NCBI GenBank assembly: GCA_000434555.1
Contig: FR880092.1
Coordinates: 1 to 13,282 of the forward strand
Reading direction: 5' to 3'
From: Clostridium sp. CAG:524
GTDB lineage: Bacteria > Bacillota_I > Bacilli_A > RF39 > UBA660
Length of the DNA: 13,282 nt
Shown: positions 1 to 7,012 of the stretch, one piece after another
How positions within the stretch are numbered: position 1 is the first letter of the stretch
Layout: every line of letters begins with the position of its first letter
Position numbers and translations under genes: made by a program
The notes under the pieces: generated by a model
The model's input: the letters and a program-made list of their open reading frames with translations, nothing else
Database searches by the model: none
Told to the model about the DNA's origin: nothing

Positions 1-49
1 AGCGAAAAGTTTTAAAAACACTTCTTTTTTAATTAATTTTTTTATAAAT

Positions 50-77
50 TTAAAAAAGTTGATATTTTACCAACTTT
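50..77 (-). terminator. Intrinsic terminator after yneF
   Basis: Read on the minus strand, AAAGTTG (77-71) and CAACTTT (61-55) form a 7-bp stem with a 9-nt loop, followed at once by a run of T (57-52). It begins immediately after the TAG stop of yneF and most likely ends the transcript that starts at the mraZ promoter. Bases 1-49 hold only A/T runs; I see no gene there. Confidence 0.8.
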
Positions 78-335
78 CTATTGAAATCTTTGCATTTGTT
101 TCATCATTTGATTAACTTGTTTTTGACTTGGATTTCTTCCCATACCTCTCATCAATGTTTTAATCATTTCTTCATTAATAGGTGGATTTTCTTTTAACTG
201 TTTTGAAACTAACTTTTTAGAAATTAAAAATCCAGCAATAATTCCTACTACTAAACCAATAACAAGATATAAAATATCAATCCATAAATTATTACATCCA
301 TTATTACATGTAGTAGTTAAAATATATAAATACAT
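78..335 (-). CDS. yneF: YneF/UPF0154 family small membrane protein
   Basis: Eighty-five residues with one membrane helix (about residues 19-39), then a basic stretch and a cytoplasmic tail. The tail carries NPPINEEM (50-57) and a PSQKQVNQMMKQM-type end (69-81). This is the arrangement I remember for B. subtilis YneF (about 72 aa), a conserved Firmicutes membrane protein of unknown function. The start is supported by AAGGAGTG 7 nt before the ATG. Unlike the family norm, about 17 residues precede the helix and include CNNGCNN, encoded by a short repeat of TGTAATAAT. It lies 35 nt downstream of the sirA-like gene, the same order as yneE-yneF in B. subtilis, and a terminator follows directly. Family call is confident; role unknown. 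Confidence 0.9.
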   Translation of the reverse strand: MYLYILTTTCNNGCNNLWIDILYLVIGLVVGIIAGFLISKKLVSKQLKENPPINEEMIKTLMRGMGRNPSQKQVNQMMKQMQRFQ

Positions 336-370
336 AATATCACTCCTTCTATACCAATTTTAGCATATTC

Positions 371-802
371 TTAAACAGATATGCAAGAATATATAGTATC
401 TTCAAGTAGAAAATAATCATGATTAATAAAATCACATACAAATATATTATTAAATGTTCTAATATTATAGAAAAAAGATGGTACATTCTTATTAGTTTTA
501 ATCTTTATATGAGAATTATTAATTACCATTTTAGAAGTCTCATTAAAATAGAAATCATTTATTGTATGAGTATAGTTATAGCATATATAACTTTCTTTAT
601 CTAAATTCTTTTTTCTTATATAATCATTTACGTTTTCTTTATCCATTGGACTTACTATTTTATCAAATATATTAAATCCAAGAACAATATCTTCTGTCTT
701 TAAATAATGAATACTTTCAAGTAAATTATATAGTTCTTCATAATTATTTTTATAGTTCTTTAGTACTCCTTCTTTAATTTGGAATAAATAAAATGTTCTC
801 AT
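371..802 (-). CDS. sirA: SirA-like protein (inhibitor of DnaA-dependent replication initiation)
   Basis: A 143-aa soluble protein. In B. subtilis, SirA (YneE, about 148 aa) binds domain I of DnaA and blocks new replication rounds during early sporulation. What I see: the N-terminus reads RTFYLFQIKEGVLKNY, followed by a tyrosine/leucine-rich helix (residues 21-34), matching the pattern Y-x-Y-L-I-K-E-x(n)-Y of SirA. The C-terminus has FVCDFINHDYFLL (121-133), like the VDFNKKRYGWL end of SirA. Overall identity is low, so neighbourhood carries much of the weight: yneF follows directly, as in Bacillus. The ATG at 802 has GAGGTG 4 nt upstream. Start codon and Shine-Dalgarno lie in a long hairpin (788-827). 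It starts only 42 nt after pbpB, so it is probably in the division operon. No sporulation genes are visible here, so the role may be growth-phase control of DnaA. Confidence 0.68.
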   Translation of the reverse strand: MRTFYLFQIKEGVLKNYKNNYEELYNLLESIHYLKTEDIVLGFNIFDKIVSPMDKENVNDYIRKKNLDKESYICYNYTHTINDFYFNETSKMVINNSHIKIKTNKNVPSFFYNIRTFNNIFVCDFINHDYFLLEDTIYSCISV

Positions 803-827
803 AGCTCACCTCACGAGAACATTTTAT
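788..827 (-). promoter_or_regulatory. Perfect 13-bp hairpin enclosing the sirA ribosome binding site
   Basis: Positions 827-815 (ATAAAATGTTCTC on the minus strand) pair perfectly with 800-788 (GAGAACATTTTAT). The 14-nt loop holds the Shine-Dalgarno GAGGTG and the A and T of the ATG start; the G of ATG and codons 2-5 form the 3' arm. The structure could limit translation of the sirA-like gene, or slow transcription after pbpB. The tract after the stem (TTTATT) is a weak T-run, so a strong terminator is unlikely. Confidence 0.6.
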
Positions 828-844
828 AACAAACATTTTGAAAA

Positions 845-3019
845 TTATGTCGAACTATTGTCTGTTTTATATTTTTCTTTCAATTTTACTTCTAAAGTCA
901 CATTTAAATCTATTTCGGTATCTTCTTTTATATTAAATGAATCAACATAACCAGTTCCTTCAAATGTAACATTTAAATTAATTAGTTTAGCAAATGTAAG
1001 AACATCGTTTCTTGACCAACCTTTTATATTAGGCATTTTATATTTATTATCATTTGTAAGTAAGAATACTTTATTATTTACATTAAGTGTTACTCCTTTG
1101 TTTGGATATTGTTTTATTATTTTTTTTCCTTCACCTATTATTACTGATTCCATATTATTGTTTTCTAATATTAATGCAGAAGAGTCAGCGTCTTTATTTA
1201 TGAAGGATTCTACTGTATATGATTTTGATTCACTTGATTCTTTATTACCATATATATTTAAATAAGTTGATACGTTTTTAACAAGATTTTTGATAGCTGT
1301 TTTCATTGTACTTGATTTAGATGTTTTTGATATTGCTGTATAAATTATGATTTCTGGGTCTTCTCCTGGAAATAAGGCGGCAAAACTTTTTAATGTATTT
1401 TTATCTCCCCTTAAGTATCCACCTTTTGGTGATGCGATTTCTGCAGTACCTGTTTTACCTACTAAATCTATACCTTTTATGTAGTAGCCAGTACCTGTTG
1501 ACATTTTAGCACTTCCATCCACTACACCTCTCATTATTTTTATAAGTTTATTTACTGTTTCTTCACTACATACTTTTCTTATTTCAGTTCTTTCATTTTC
1601 TAAAATTGTTTCGTCAGTTTCACTATTAACTATTTTTGAAACAATATATGGCTTTATCATTGTTCCATTATTAGAAAGTGTTGTGAGTGCCTGTAATATT
1701 TGCATTGCGTTTACTGTAATACCTTGACCATAAGAAGCACTCGCTACTTCTGTATTATATTTAAAGTTAATAGTACCAGCACTTTCATTAGGAAAAGGTA
1801 ATCCTGTTTTAGTGCCAAATCCAAGATTTGAATAGAAATCTTTTAGCTTAGCACGACCTAGTGTTAAAGCAAGTTTTGAAGCAGCAACGTTAGATGATCC
1901 CATAAAGCCTTGATCATATGTAATATTTCCCCAACCGACTCTATTCCAATCTTTAATAACTGCATCATCTACTTTAAGTTTGCCACTTTTAAATTTCTCA
2001 TCTCCATTATATATTCCATTTTCCATAGCTGCCATAAAACTGAATATTTTCATAACACTACCAGGTTCATATAAATTTGCTGAAAATGGGTCATAATAAG
2101 ATTTAATCTCTAATGTATTATTATTAAAACTTGGTGTTGATGCAATGCCTAATATTTCACCTGTTTTAGCATTCATAATAGCAATAGTTGCCCACTCTGG
2201 ATTACCTTTTTCAATAGTAGACATAGCTTCTTCAGCAAACATTTGAATATTTGTATCTATTGTTAAATATATATCATTACCAGAGACACTTTTCTTTTCG
2301 ATAGTTGGTGTACTTGTTATTTGATAACCTTGTAAATCAGATTGATATTCAATATATCCATTAGTACCAGTAAGGTCATCATTATAATAAAGTTCAAGTC
2401 CCATTTCTCCAGCATAAGCACCTTCACTATTTGTTTTAGCATACCCTAGAGTATAGCTTAAAAAGTCACCATTAGGATAATATCTTTTAGTACTAGATAA
2501 AAAATCTATACCAGGTAAATCAAGTTCTTCAATTTGATCTTTTAATAATTCAGTAATACCTCTACCACCAGGACCAAGTTCTACTTGATAAGGTACTTTC
2601 TTTACACATTCTGTTTTATCTTCATTACAACTTCTATATGTAGAATTTAATAATTTAAGAATCTTTTCTTTAGTCATATTGATAAGTGGACTTAAAAGTT
2701 CAGCTGTCTTTTCTTTATCAACAACATGATATGGCCTTTCAGGATCTTTAGTTCTTGATGGATCTAAATAAGCAATTACTGTATAGCTATTTACATCTTT
2801 AGCAAGAACTTCACCTTCTTTAGAATAAATAGTTCCTCTTTTTGCATATAATGTCTTCTTACGAGTATCTCTTGCATTTGCAAAAACACTTAATTTATTA
2901 TCACCTACATATATATGATGCGTTCCTATATATAAAAGTTTAATAATTAAACAAGCAAAAATAAAAACAAAAATAATTATAAAGATTGTACTCATATTAA
3001 TTATTCTTGCTTTATTCAT
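845..3019 (-). CDS. pbpB: Class B penicillin-binding protein with two PASTA-like repeats (division transpeptidase)
   Basis: A 724-aa septal D,D-transpeptidase that crosslinks peptidoglycan at the division site, PBP2B/FtsI type. A single N-terminal membrane helix (about 8-30) is followed by the dimerisation domain (about 55-230, with RGTIYSKEGEVLA). The transpeptidase domain contains all three penicillin-binding motifs: S321-V-M-K324 (active serine S321), S375-S-N377 and K522-T-G-T525. Two PASTA-like repeats follow at about 600-657 and 659-715. B. subtilis PbpB is about 716 aa, so length and layout fit. The ATG has AGAGGTG about 7 nt upstream and lies 13 nt after ftsL. The gene follows mraZ-rsmH-ftsL as in Firmicutes, but sirA/yneF come next rather than spoVD, murE, mraY or murD. 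Confidence 0.95.
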   Translation of the reverse strand: MNKARIINMSTIFIIIFVFIFACLIIKLLYIGTHHIYVGDNKLSVFANARDTRKKTLYAKRGTIYSKEGEVLAKDVNSYTVIAYLDPSRTKDPERPYHVVDKEKTAELLSPLINMTKEKILKLLNSTYRSCNEDKTECVKKVPYQVELGPGGRGITELLKDQIEELDLPGIDFLSSTKRYYPNGDFLSYTLGYAKTNSEGAYAGEMGLELYYNDDLTGTNGYIEYQSDLQGYQITSTPTIEKKSVSGNDIYLTIDTNIQMFAEEAMSTIEKGNPEWATIAIMNAKTGEILGIASTPSFNNNTLEIKSYYDPFSANLYEPGSVMKIFSFMAAMENGIYNGDEKFKSGKLKVDDAVIKDWNRVGWGNITYDQGFMGSSNVAASKLALTLGRAKLKDFYSNLGFGTKTGLPFPNESAGTINFKYNTEVASASYGQGITVNAMQILQALTTLSNNGTMIKPYIVSKIVNSETDETILENERTEIRKVCSEETVNKLIKIMRGVVDGSAKMSTGTGYYIKGIDLVGKTGTAEIASPKGGYLRGDKNTLKSFAALFPGEDPEIIIYTAISKTSKSSTMKTAIKNLVKNVSTYLNIYGNKESSESKSYTVESFINKDADSSALILENNNMESVIIGEGKKIIKQYPNKGVTLNVNNKVFLLTNDNKYKMPNIKGWSRNDVLTFAKLINLNVTFEGTGYVDSFNIKEDTEIDLNVTLEVKLKEKYKTDNSST

Positions 3020-3032
3020 TTATTTACACCTC

Positions 3033-3317
3033 TTATTTTATTGTTCTAATATTATCATTATTATACTCTAATCCAAAGGTATCTGCAACTTCCATTGTAT
3101 TATCTAAAGAAGAAAGTTCATCTATCTTCATCTTCATACCTAGATTTAGTTTCTTTTGTGATTCAATTTTAGTTTTTAATCTTTGAAGTTCTGAGTTACT
3201 TGTTTGAAGATTAGCATTTAATATAAAATTTCCTAAGGCAGAGAGAATTGTAAAAAACACTATTCCAAATATAAAATACTTTTCTACTTTCAATTTTATA
3301 ACCCTTTTCTTCTTCAT
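3033..3317 (-). CDS. ftsL: FtsL-like cell division protein
   Basis: A 94-aa bitopic membrane protein: short basic cytoplasmic start (KKKRVIKLK), one transmembrane helix (about 13-34), then a coiled-coil segment (about 36-70, QTSNSELQRLKTKIESQKK). This is the size and form of FtsL, which joins FtsB/DivIC in the division complex that activates septal wall synthesis. FtsL sequences diverge strongly, so the call rests on topology plus location: 6 nt after rsmH and 13 nt before the division PBP, the invariant ftsL slot. The Shine-Dalgarno (AAGGA or AGGATAAGA) overlaps the end of rsmH, and an in-frame stop lies just upstream of the ATG, so the start cannot be moved upstream. Confidence 0.85.
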   Translation of the reverse strand: MKKKRVIKLKVEKYFIFGIVFFTILSALGNFILNANLQTSNSELQRLKTKIESQKKLNLGMKMKIDELSSLDNTMEVADTFGLEYNNDNIRTIK

Positions 3318-3323
3318 TATATT

Positions 3324-4226
3324 TTATCTTATCCTTTCGATTACTCTTAATTTAGAACTTCTACTTCTATTATTATCATCAAGTTCTGTATTACTTGGTG
3401 TTAATTTCACTATTTTACGAGCTCTAGCTTTTAATTCTTCTGGTACAACTGGTAACTTTTTAGTGCTTTCATCATCACTACATAGTTCTTTAAATACATG
3501 AGCTACTATTTTATCTTCAAGTGAATGAAAGCTTATTACTGAAAGTCTACCTCCTACTTTAAGTAAATCAAATGCATCCTTCAAAGAACCTTCTAATATA
3601 TCAAGTTCGTGATTTACTTCTATTCTTATTGCTTGAAATACTTTTCTAGCTGGATGACTCTTATTTCTATAACTAATTGGTACACTATTTTTAATAATTT
3701 CTGCAAGTTCTAATGTTGTATTAATAGGTCTATTTTCTATTATTGATTTAGCTATACTTTTAGAATATTTTTCTTCACCAAATCTATAAAATATATCAAC
3801 TAGTTTATCATAACTATATTCATTCACAACTATTTTAGCATTTAGTGGATTTCTTTTATCCATTCTCATATCGAGTTCTGCATCTTTATGAAAACTAAAT
3901 CCTCTTTCTGCTTCATCTAATTGTGGACTAGATACTCCAAGATCAAACATTATACCATCTACTTCTTTATTAATGTATTTTTTCATATTACAAAAGTTAT
4001 CGTTTATAATGATGAAATTATCATTAATTTCTGATAGTTTTTTATTTGAATATTTTATTGCTTCAATATCTTGATCAAAGGCGAAAAGAAACCCCTTTTC
4101 ATTCAATCTCTTTAATACTTCGCCTGAATGTCCTGCATAACCTAAGGTAGCATCGACATAAGTTCCGTCTTCATGTATATTCAAATAATTTATTACCTCG
4201 TCTAATAATACACTTTTATGCTTCAT
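3324..4226 (-). CDS. rsmH: 16S rRNA (cytosine(1402)-N(4))-methyltransferase RsmH
   Basis: A 300-aa SAM-dependent methyltransferase (MraW) that N4-methylates C1402 of 16S rRNA at the ribosomal P site. Visible family motifs: the SAM-binding loop DATLGYAGHS (25-34), FDQD (50-53), FDLGVSSPQLDEAERGFSF (94-112), DMRMD (119-123), HPARKVFQAIRIEVNHEL (191-208) and ISFHSLEDKIV (231-241). Length is typical of the family (about 310 aa). The second glycine of the usual GGGH loop is Ala (G-Y-A-G-H), a mild departure. The start overlaps the last 11 nt of mraZ, implying translational coupling. Confidence 0.97.
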   Translation of the reverse strand: MKHKSVLLDEVINYLNIHEDGTYVDATLGYAGHSGEVLKRLNEKGFLFAFDQDIEAIKYSNKKLSEINDNFIIINDNFCNMKKYINKEVDGIMFDLGVSSPQLDEAERGFSFHKDAELDMRMDKRNPLNAKIVVNEYSYDKLVDIFYRFGEEKYSKSIAKSIIENRPINTTLELAEIIKNSVPISYRNKSHPARKVFQAIRIEVNHELDILEGSLKDAFDLLKVGGRLSVISFHSLEDKIVAHVFKELCSDDESTKKLPVVPEELKARARKIVKLTPSNTELDDNNRSRSSKLRVIERIR

Positions 4227-4653
4227 AATTCATATCGAAGATATCTTCAGCAATACTAGCTAAATCTTCTTCATTCTCCTTCATGTATTTATTATAGTCT
4301 TCAAGACTCCATATTTCTAGTCGTTCAAGAGCGCCAATAATTACGCATTCCTTAGTAATATTGGCGTAATGAACTAACGGTGAGGTAATATTAATTCGAC
4401 CTTGCTTATCGAATTCGTTTAAAGAAGCGGAACCTATGAAAGATCTTTCAAAAGCTCTTACATTTTTTCTAGTAAATTGTAGTGTGCTAAGTTTGTTTAC
4501 TATCTTTTCAAAATTTGAAAGTGAATAGACAAATAAACACTTATCAAGTCCTTTAGTGATAACGTACTTTTCACCAAGTTCATTTCTAAACTTAGATGGA
4601 ATAATTAAACGTCCTTTTTCATCTAAATTATGATGAAATTCACCCATCAACAT
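4216..4653 (-). CDS. mraZ: Transcriptional regulator MraZ
   Basis: MraZ is a ring-forming DNA-binding protein that represses its own dcw operon. Two SpoVT/AbrB-like swapped-hairpin domains are visible, each with a D-x-x-G-R core: DEKGR (11-15) and DKQGR (82-86); RAFERSFIGSA between them is also typical. I start it at the ATG at 4653 (145 aa, MLMGEFHHNLDEKGR), not the in-frame ATG at 4689: family members start M(F/L)MGEY, GGGGTG lies 8 nt before this ATG, and the longer version would run through the operator and begin almost at the transcript start. An ATG at 4647 is also possible. Regulation: promoter at 4701-4729 and three MraZ boxes at 4666-4692, so autorepression is expected. Confidence 0.95.
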   Translation of the reverse strand: MLMGEFHHNLDEKGRLIIPSKFRNELGEKYVITKGLDKCLFVYSLSNFEKIVNKLSTLQFTRKNVRAFERSFIGSASLNEFDKQGRINITSPLVHYANITKECVIIGALERLEIWSLEDYNKYMKENEEDLASIAEDIFDMNYEA

Positions 4654-4665
4654 GATAAGAACACC

Positions 4666-4692
4666 CCACTTTCCACCACTTTGTTTCACTTC
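4666..4692 (-). promoter_or_regulatory. MraZ operator: three direct repeats at 10-bp spacing
   Basis: On the minus strand, GAAGTGA (4692-4686), AAAGTGG (4682-4676) and AAAGTGG (4672-4666) repeat every 10 bp with 3-nt spacers. This is the Mollicutes-type MraZ box (AAAGTG[T/G] repeats with 3-nt spacers) known from the literature. The boxes lie between the predicted transcript start (about 4694) and the mraZ ATG, so bound MraZ would block the promoter just downstream of +1. Confidence 0.85.
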
Positions 4693-4700
4693 TTACCATA

Positions 4701-4729
4701 ATCATACTATTTTTGTTCGCTTTTGTAAA
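4701..4729 (-). promoter_or_regulatory. Sigma-A promoter of the mraZ division operon
   Basis: TTTACA (-35, 4729-4724), a 17-nt spacer, and TATGAT (-10, 4706-4701), on the minus strand. The predicted transcript start is about 4694, giving a leader of about 40 nt that carries the MraZ operator repeats. Confidence 0.8.
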
Positions 4730-4763
4730 GACCTGACGAAAAAATAATTGTAAAATTTATGTC

Positions 4764-4795
4764 AAAAAAAGCAATATATTTCACTTTTATATTGC
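4764..4795 (-). terminator. Intrinsic terminator after the hemW-ABC-CheD-like operon
   Basis: Minus strand: GCAATATA (4795-4788) pairs with TATATTGC (4778-4771) around a 9-nt loop, followed by seven T (4770-4764). It lies about 30 nt after the stop of the CheD-like gene and upstream of the mraZ promoter, separating the two operons. Confidence 0.85.
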
Positions 4796-4826
4796 CATTT
4801 CAAAAATATTTTATTTTTTAATTATT

Positions 4827-5240
4827 TTATAATTCTAGTCTTAACACACTACCTTTTTTTCTTTCAATAAATTTTGTATCATAAAACATATAATATTTAT
4901 TTTTAACATAATCATACCCTACACTTGTAGAATTAGAATAATTAACAAATACATCATTTATATCATAAAAAATATTATATTTATTTAGTAACTCAATAAC
5001 TTTATTTACATCACTTTCACTTGTATAAAATGATTTAAATATATCAGCAAACATTACATCTTCATTAAACAAATGTATAAATTTATCTAAACTCATATAT
5101 CCATTATAAGCCTCTATATGCATAAGTACCGCATCATCTTTTCTATGAAGTATAATCACAATACAAGTAGATAAATCTCTAGTATATATAAATGAATTAT
5201 CAACACTTACTATTCCATATTCATTAAGACCTACTAACAT
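4827..5240 (-). CDS. CheD-like putative cysteine deamidase/hydrolase
   Basis: A 137-aa protein with no signal peptide or membrane helix. It aligns along its whole length with my memory of Thermotoga CheD (157 aa), the receptor glutamine deamidase: GLNEYGIVSVDNSFIYT against GIGEYAVMKNPGVIVT; then T20, C26 and H41 fall where CheD has its catalytic T21, C27 and H44. A later helix DVNKVIELLNKYNIFYD (78-94) corresponds to NVEAVKKHLKDFGIKLL, and TSVGYDYVKNKYYMF to RSVEYNIETGKLLV. The GLGSCV loop of true CheD is DLSTCI here, and no chemotaxis genes are in the window. A deamidase or related Cys-His-Thr enzyme with another target is plausible. GAGG lies 7 nt before the ATG; the gene starts 2 nt after the second ABC subunit and ends at a terminator. 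The fold call is inference. Confidence 0.55.
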   Translation of the reverse strand: MLVGLNEYGIVSVDNSFIYTRDLSTCIVIILHRKDDAVLMHIEAYNGYMSLDKFIHLFNEDVMFADIFKSFYTSESDVNKVIELLNKYNIFYDINDVFVNYSNSTSVGYDYVKNKYYMFYDTKFIERKKGSVLRLEL

Positions 5241-5242
5241 AT

Positions 5243-7012
5243 TTATACCTCGTTTAGTTCAAACTGACTATTATAAAGTTCATAATAATAGCCTTTATTT
5301 TTTAATAGTTCGTTATGTGTTCCACTTTCTAATATTTCACCATTTTTAATAACTATTATTTTATCACTACTTATAATAGTTGAAAGTCTATGGGCTATAA
5401 CTATTGATGTTCTATTTTTAGTAAGATTACTCATTGATTTATTAATTATATATTCAAGTCTTGTATCAACATTAGAAGTTGCTTCATCAAGTATAAGTAT
5501 TTCTGGATTACTTACGAGTGCTCTTGCTATAGTGAATAGTTGTTTTTCACCAGCAGACATATTATTTGTTTCTTCATTTATTATGAAATTAAGTCCTCCA
5601 GGAAGTCCATCTATCATATGAAGTATTTTAGATCTAACAAGTATTTTATTTAATTCTTCATCATCTATTTTGTCATCAAATATAATATTTTCTTTAATAG
5701 TTCCTTCAAATAACCATGTATCTTGAAGAACCATACCTATCTTTTTTCTATATTCATTAAAATCTATATTTCTTATATCTATTCCATCAATGAGAATTTG
5801 TCCATCATAATGCTTATGGAAATTCATAAGTAAATTAACTATTGTTGTTTTACCAGCACCTGTTTTACCAACGAGTGCTATCTTTTCACCTTTGTTTATT
5901 TTTAGATTGAAGTTATTTAATACTTTTTTACCTTCAACGTATCCAAATGTTACATTTTTAAATTCTATTGAATTATTGAATGTAAATTCTTTTATGGTAC
6001 CATTTTCTTCTTCTGGTAATGCTAGTATTTCATTAATTCTATCTACTGATGCGATTGCCATTTGAAGATTCGCTATTACTTGTGCAATAACATTCATTGG
6101 TCTATTAAAATCTTTCATATATTGTATAAATGATTGTATAGCACCTATTCTCATATTACCTTTTATAACATTAATGCTTCCAATACATACAATAACTATA
6201 TAATTTAAATTACCTATCATTTTATTAAATGGAACAGCAAGACTACTATAAAAGCTACTTTTAAATCCATAATCTGCTAGTTCACTACTTACTTTATCAA
6301 ATCTCTTATTGAAATATTTTTCTTTATTAAATGATTTAATAACATCATTATTAGTAACACTTTCTTCTACAAAAGAGTTAACATTACCTATTGCACTTTG
6401 ATTAAGTTCAAAATACTTTTGAGTTCTTTTTACTACAAATGATAATAAGATGTATGTTATAGGTATTGCAATAATTGTAAGTAATGCAAGTTTAACATCA
6501 AGAATAAGCATCATTATTATAACGCCTATTATTAATGAAACATTATATACAAGTTCAGGTATTATTTCTGTAATATTATCAGTAAGTCTTTCTACATCAT
6601 TAGTTATTTTACTTATGATATCTCCTTTTTTCATACCATCTATTGTACGTAATTTAGTTACATTTATTTTATTGATTAATTTTTGTCTTAAATCATATCC
6701 TATTTCTTGACCTACTTTACTAGATAGGTAACTTTTCATATATGTACATACTGCATCTATAACATAACAAGAAAGTACTATTAAAAGTATCTTTACTATA
6801 TATGGAACATTAAATCCAGTATTAAGCTTCAATGATTTATATAGACTATCAGTCGCATAGCCAAGAAAATATGGTGCGAGTGAACTAAATATAGCTGCAA
6901 GTAAGCAAAACATAATAATAAGTATGTATGTATTTCTATATCCTTTAGTAATACTGATAGTTTTAACTATCATTTCTTTAAATGAAGGTGCTTTCTTTTC
7001 TTTCTTTTTCAT
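5243..7012 (-). CDS. ABC exporter half-transporter, subunit with the intact ATPase residues
   Basis: A 589-aa type IV ABC exporter half (BmrD/LmrD/EfrB/TM288-like): six-helix membrane domain (about 28-320) fused to an ATPase domain (about 345-580). Visible: Walker A GKTGAGKTT (382-390), Q-loop Q430, Walker B ILILDE with catalytic E510, D-loop SNVD and H-loop H541. The signature is MSAGEK (485-490) rather than LSGGQ. With the partner gene this gives one good ATP site (E510 and H541 here plus the partner's LSGGQ) and one degenerate site, the usual pattern of heterodimeric exporters. The ATG overlaps the partner's stop by 4 nt (ATGA), with GAGAGGTG upstream. The substrate cannot be told; multidrug or lipid-like export is usual in the family. 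Confidence 0.92.
   Translation of the reverse strand: MKKKEKKAPSFKEMIVKTISITKGYRNTYILIIMFCLLAAIFSSLAPYFLGYATDSLYKSLKLNTGFNVPYIVKILLIVLSCYVIDAVCTYMKSYLSSKVGQEIGYDLRQKLINKINVTKLRTIDGMKKGDIISKITNDVERLTDNITEIIPELVYNVSLIIGVIIMMLILDVKLALLTIIAIPITYILLSFVVKRTQKYFELNQSAIGNVNSFVEESVTNNDVIKSFNKEKYFNKRFDKVSSELADYGFKSSFYSSLAVPFNKMIGNLNYIVIVCIGSINVIKGNMRIGAIQSFIQYMKDFNRPMNVIAQVIANLQMAIASVDRINEILALPEEENGTIKEFTFNNSIEFKNVTFGYVEGKKVLNNFNLKINKGEKIALVGKTGAGKTTIVNLLMNFHKHYDGQILIDGIDIRNIDFNEYRKKIGMVLQDTWLFEGTIKENIIFDDKIDDEELNKILVRSKILHMIDGLPGGLNFIINEETNNMSAGEKQLFTIARALVSNPEILILDEATSNVDTRLEYIINKSMSNLTKNRTSIVIAHRLSTIISSDKIIVIKNGEILESGTHNELLKNKGYYYELYNSQFELNEV

Noticed and set aside
1..49. Possible second terminator or gene end at the left edge
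   Set aside because: Only A/T homopolymer runs and weak pairing; nothing can be supported.
419..604. Plus-strand open frame inside the sirA-like gene
   Set aside because: Shadow of the minus-strand gene; no family resemblance and no upstream ribosome binding site.
4654..4689. Longer mraZ starting at the ATG at 4689
   Set aside because: The extra 12 codons run through the MraZ operator and nearly reach the predicted transcript start, and family members begin at M-x-M-G-E; the ATG at 4653 has its own ribosome binding site.
6450..6710. Plus-strand open frame inside the second ABC subunit
   Set aside because: A hydrophobic shadow of the membrane domain's opposite strand, not a gene.
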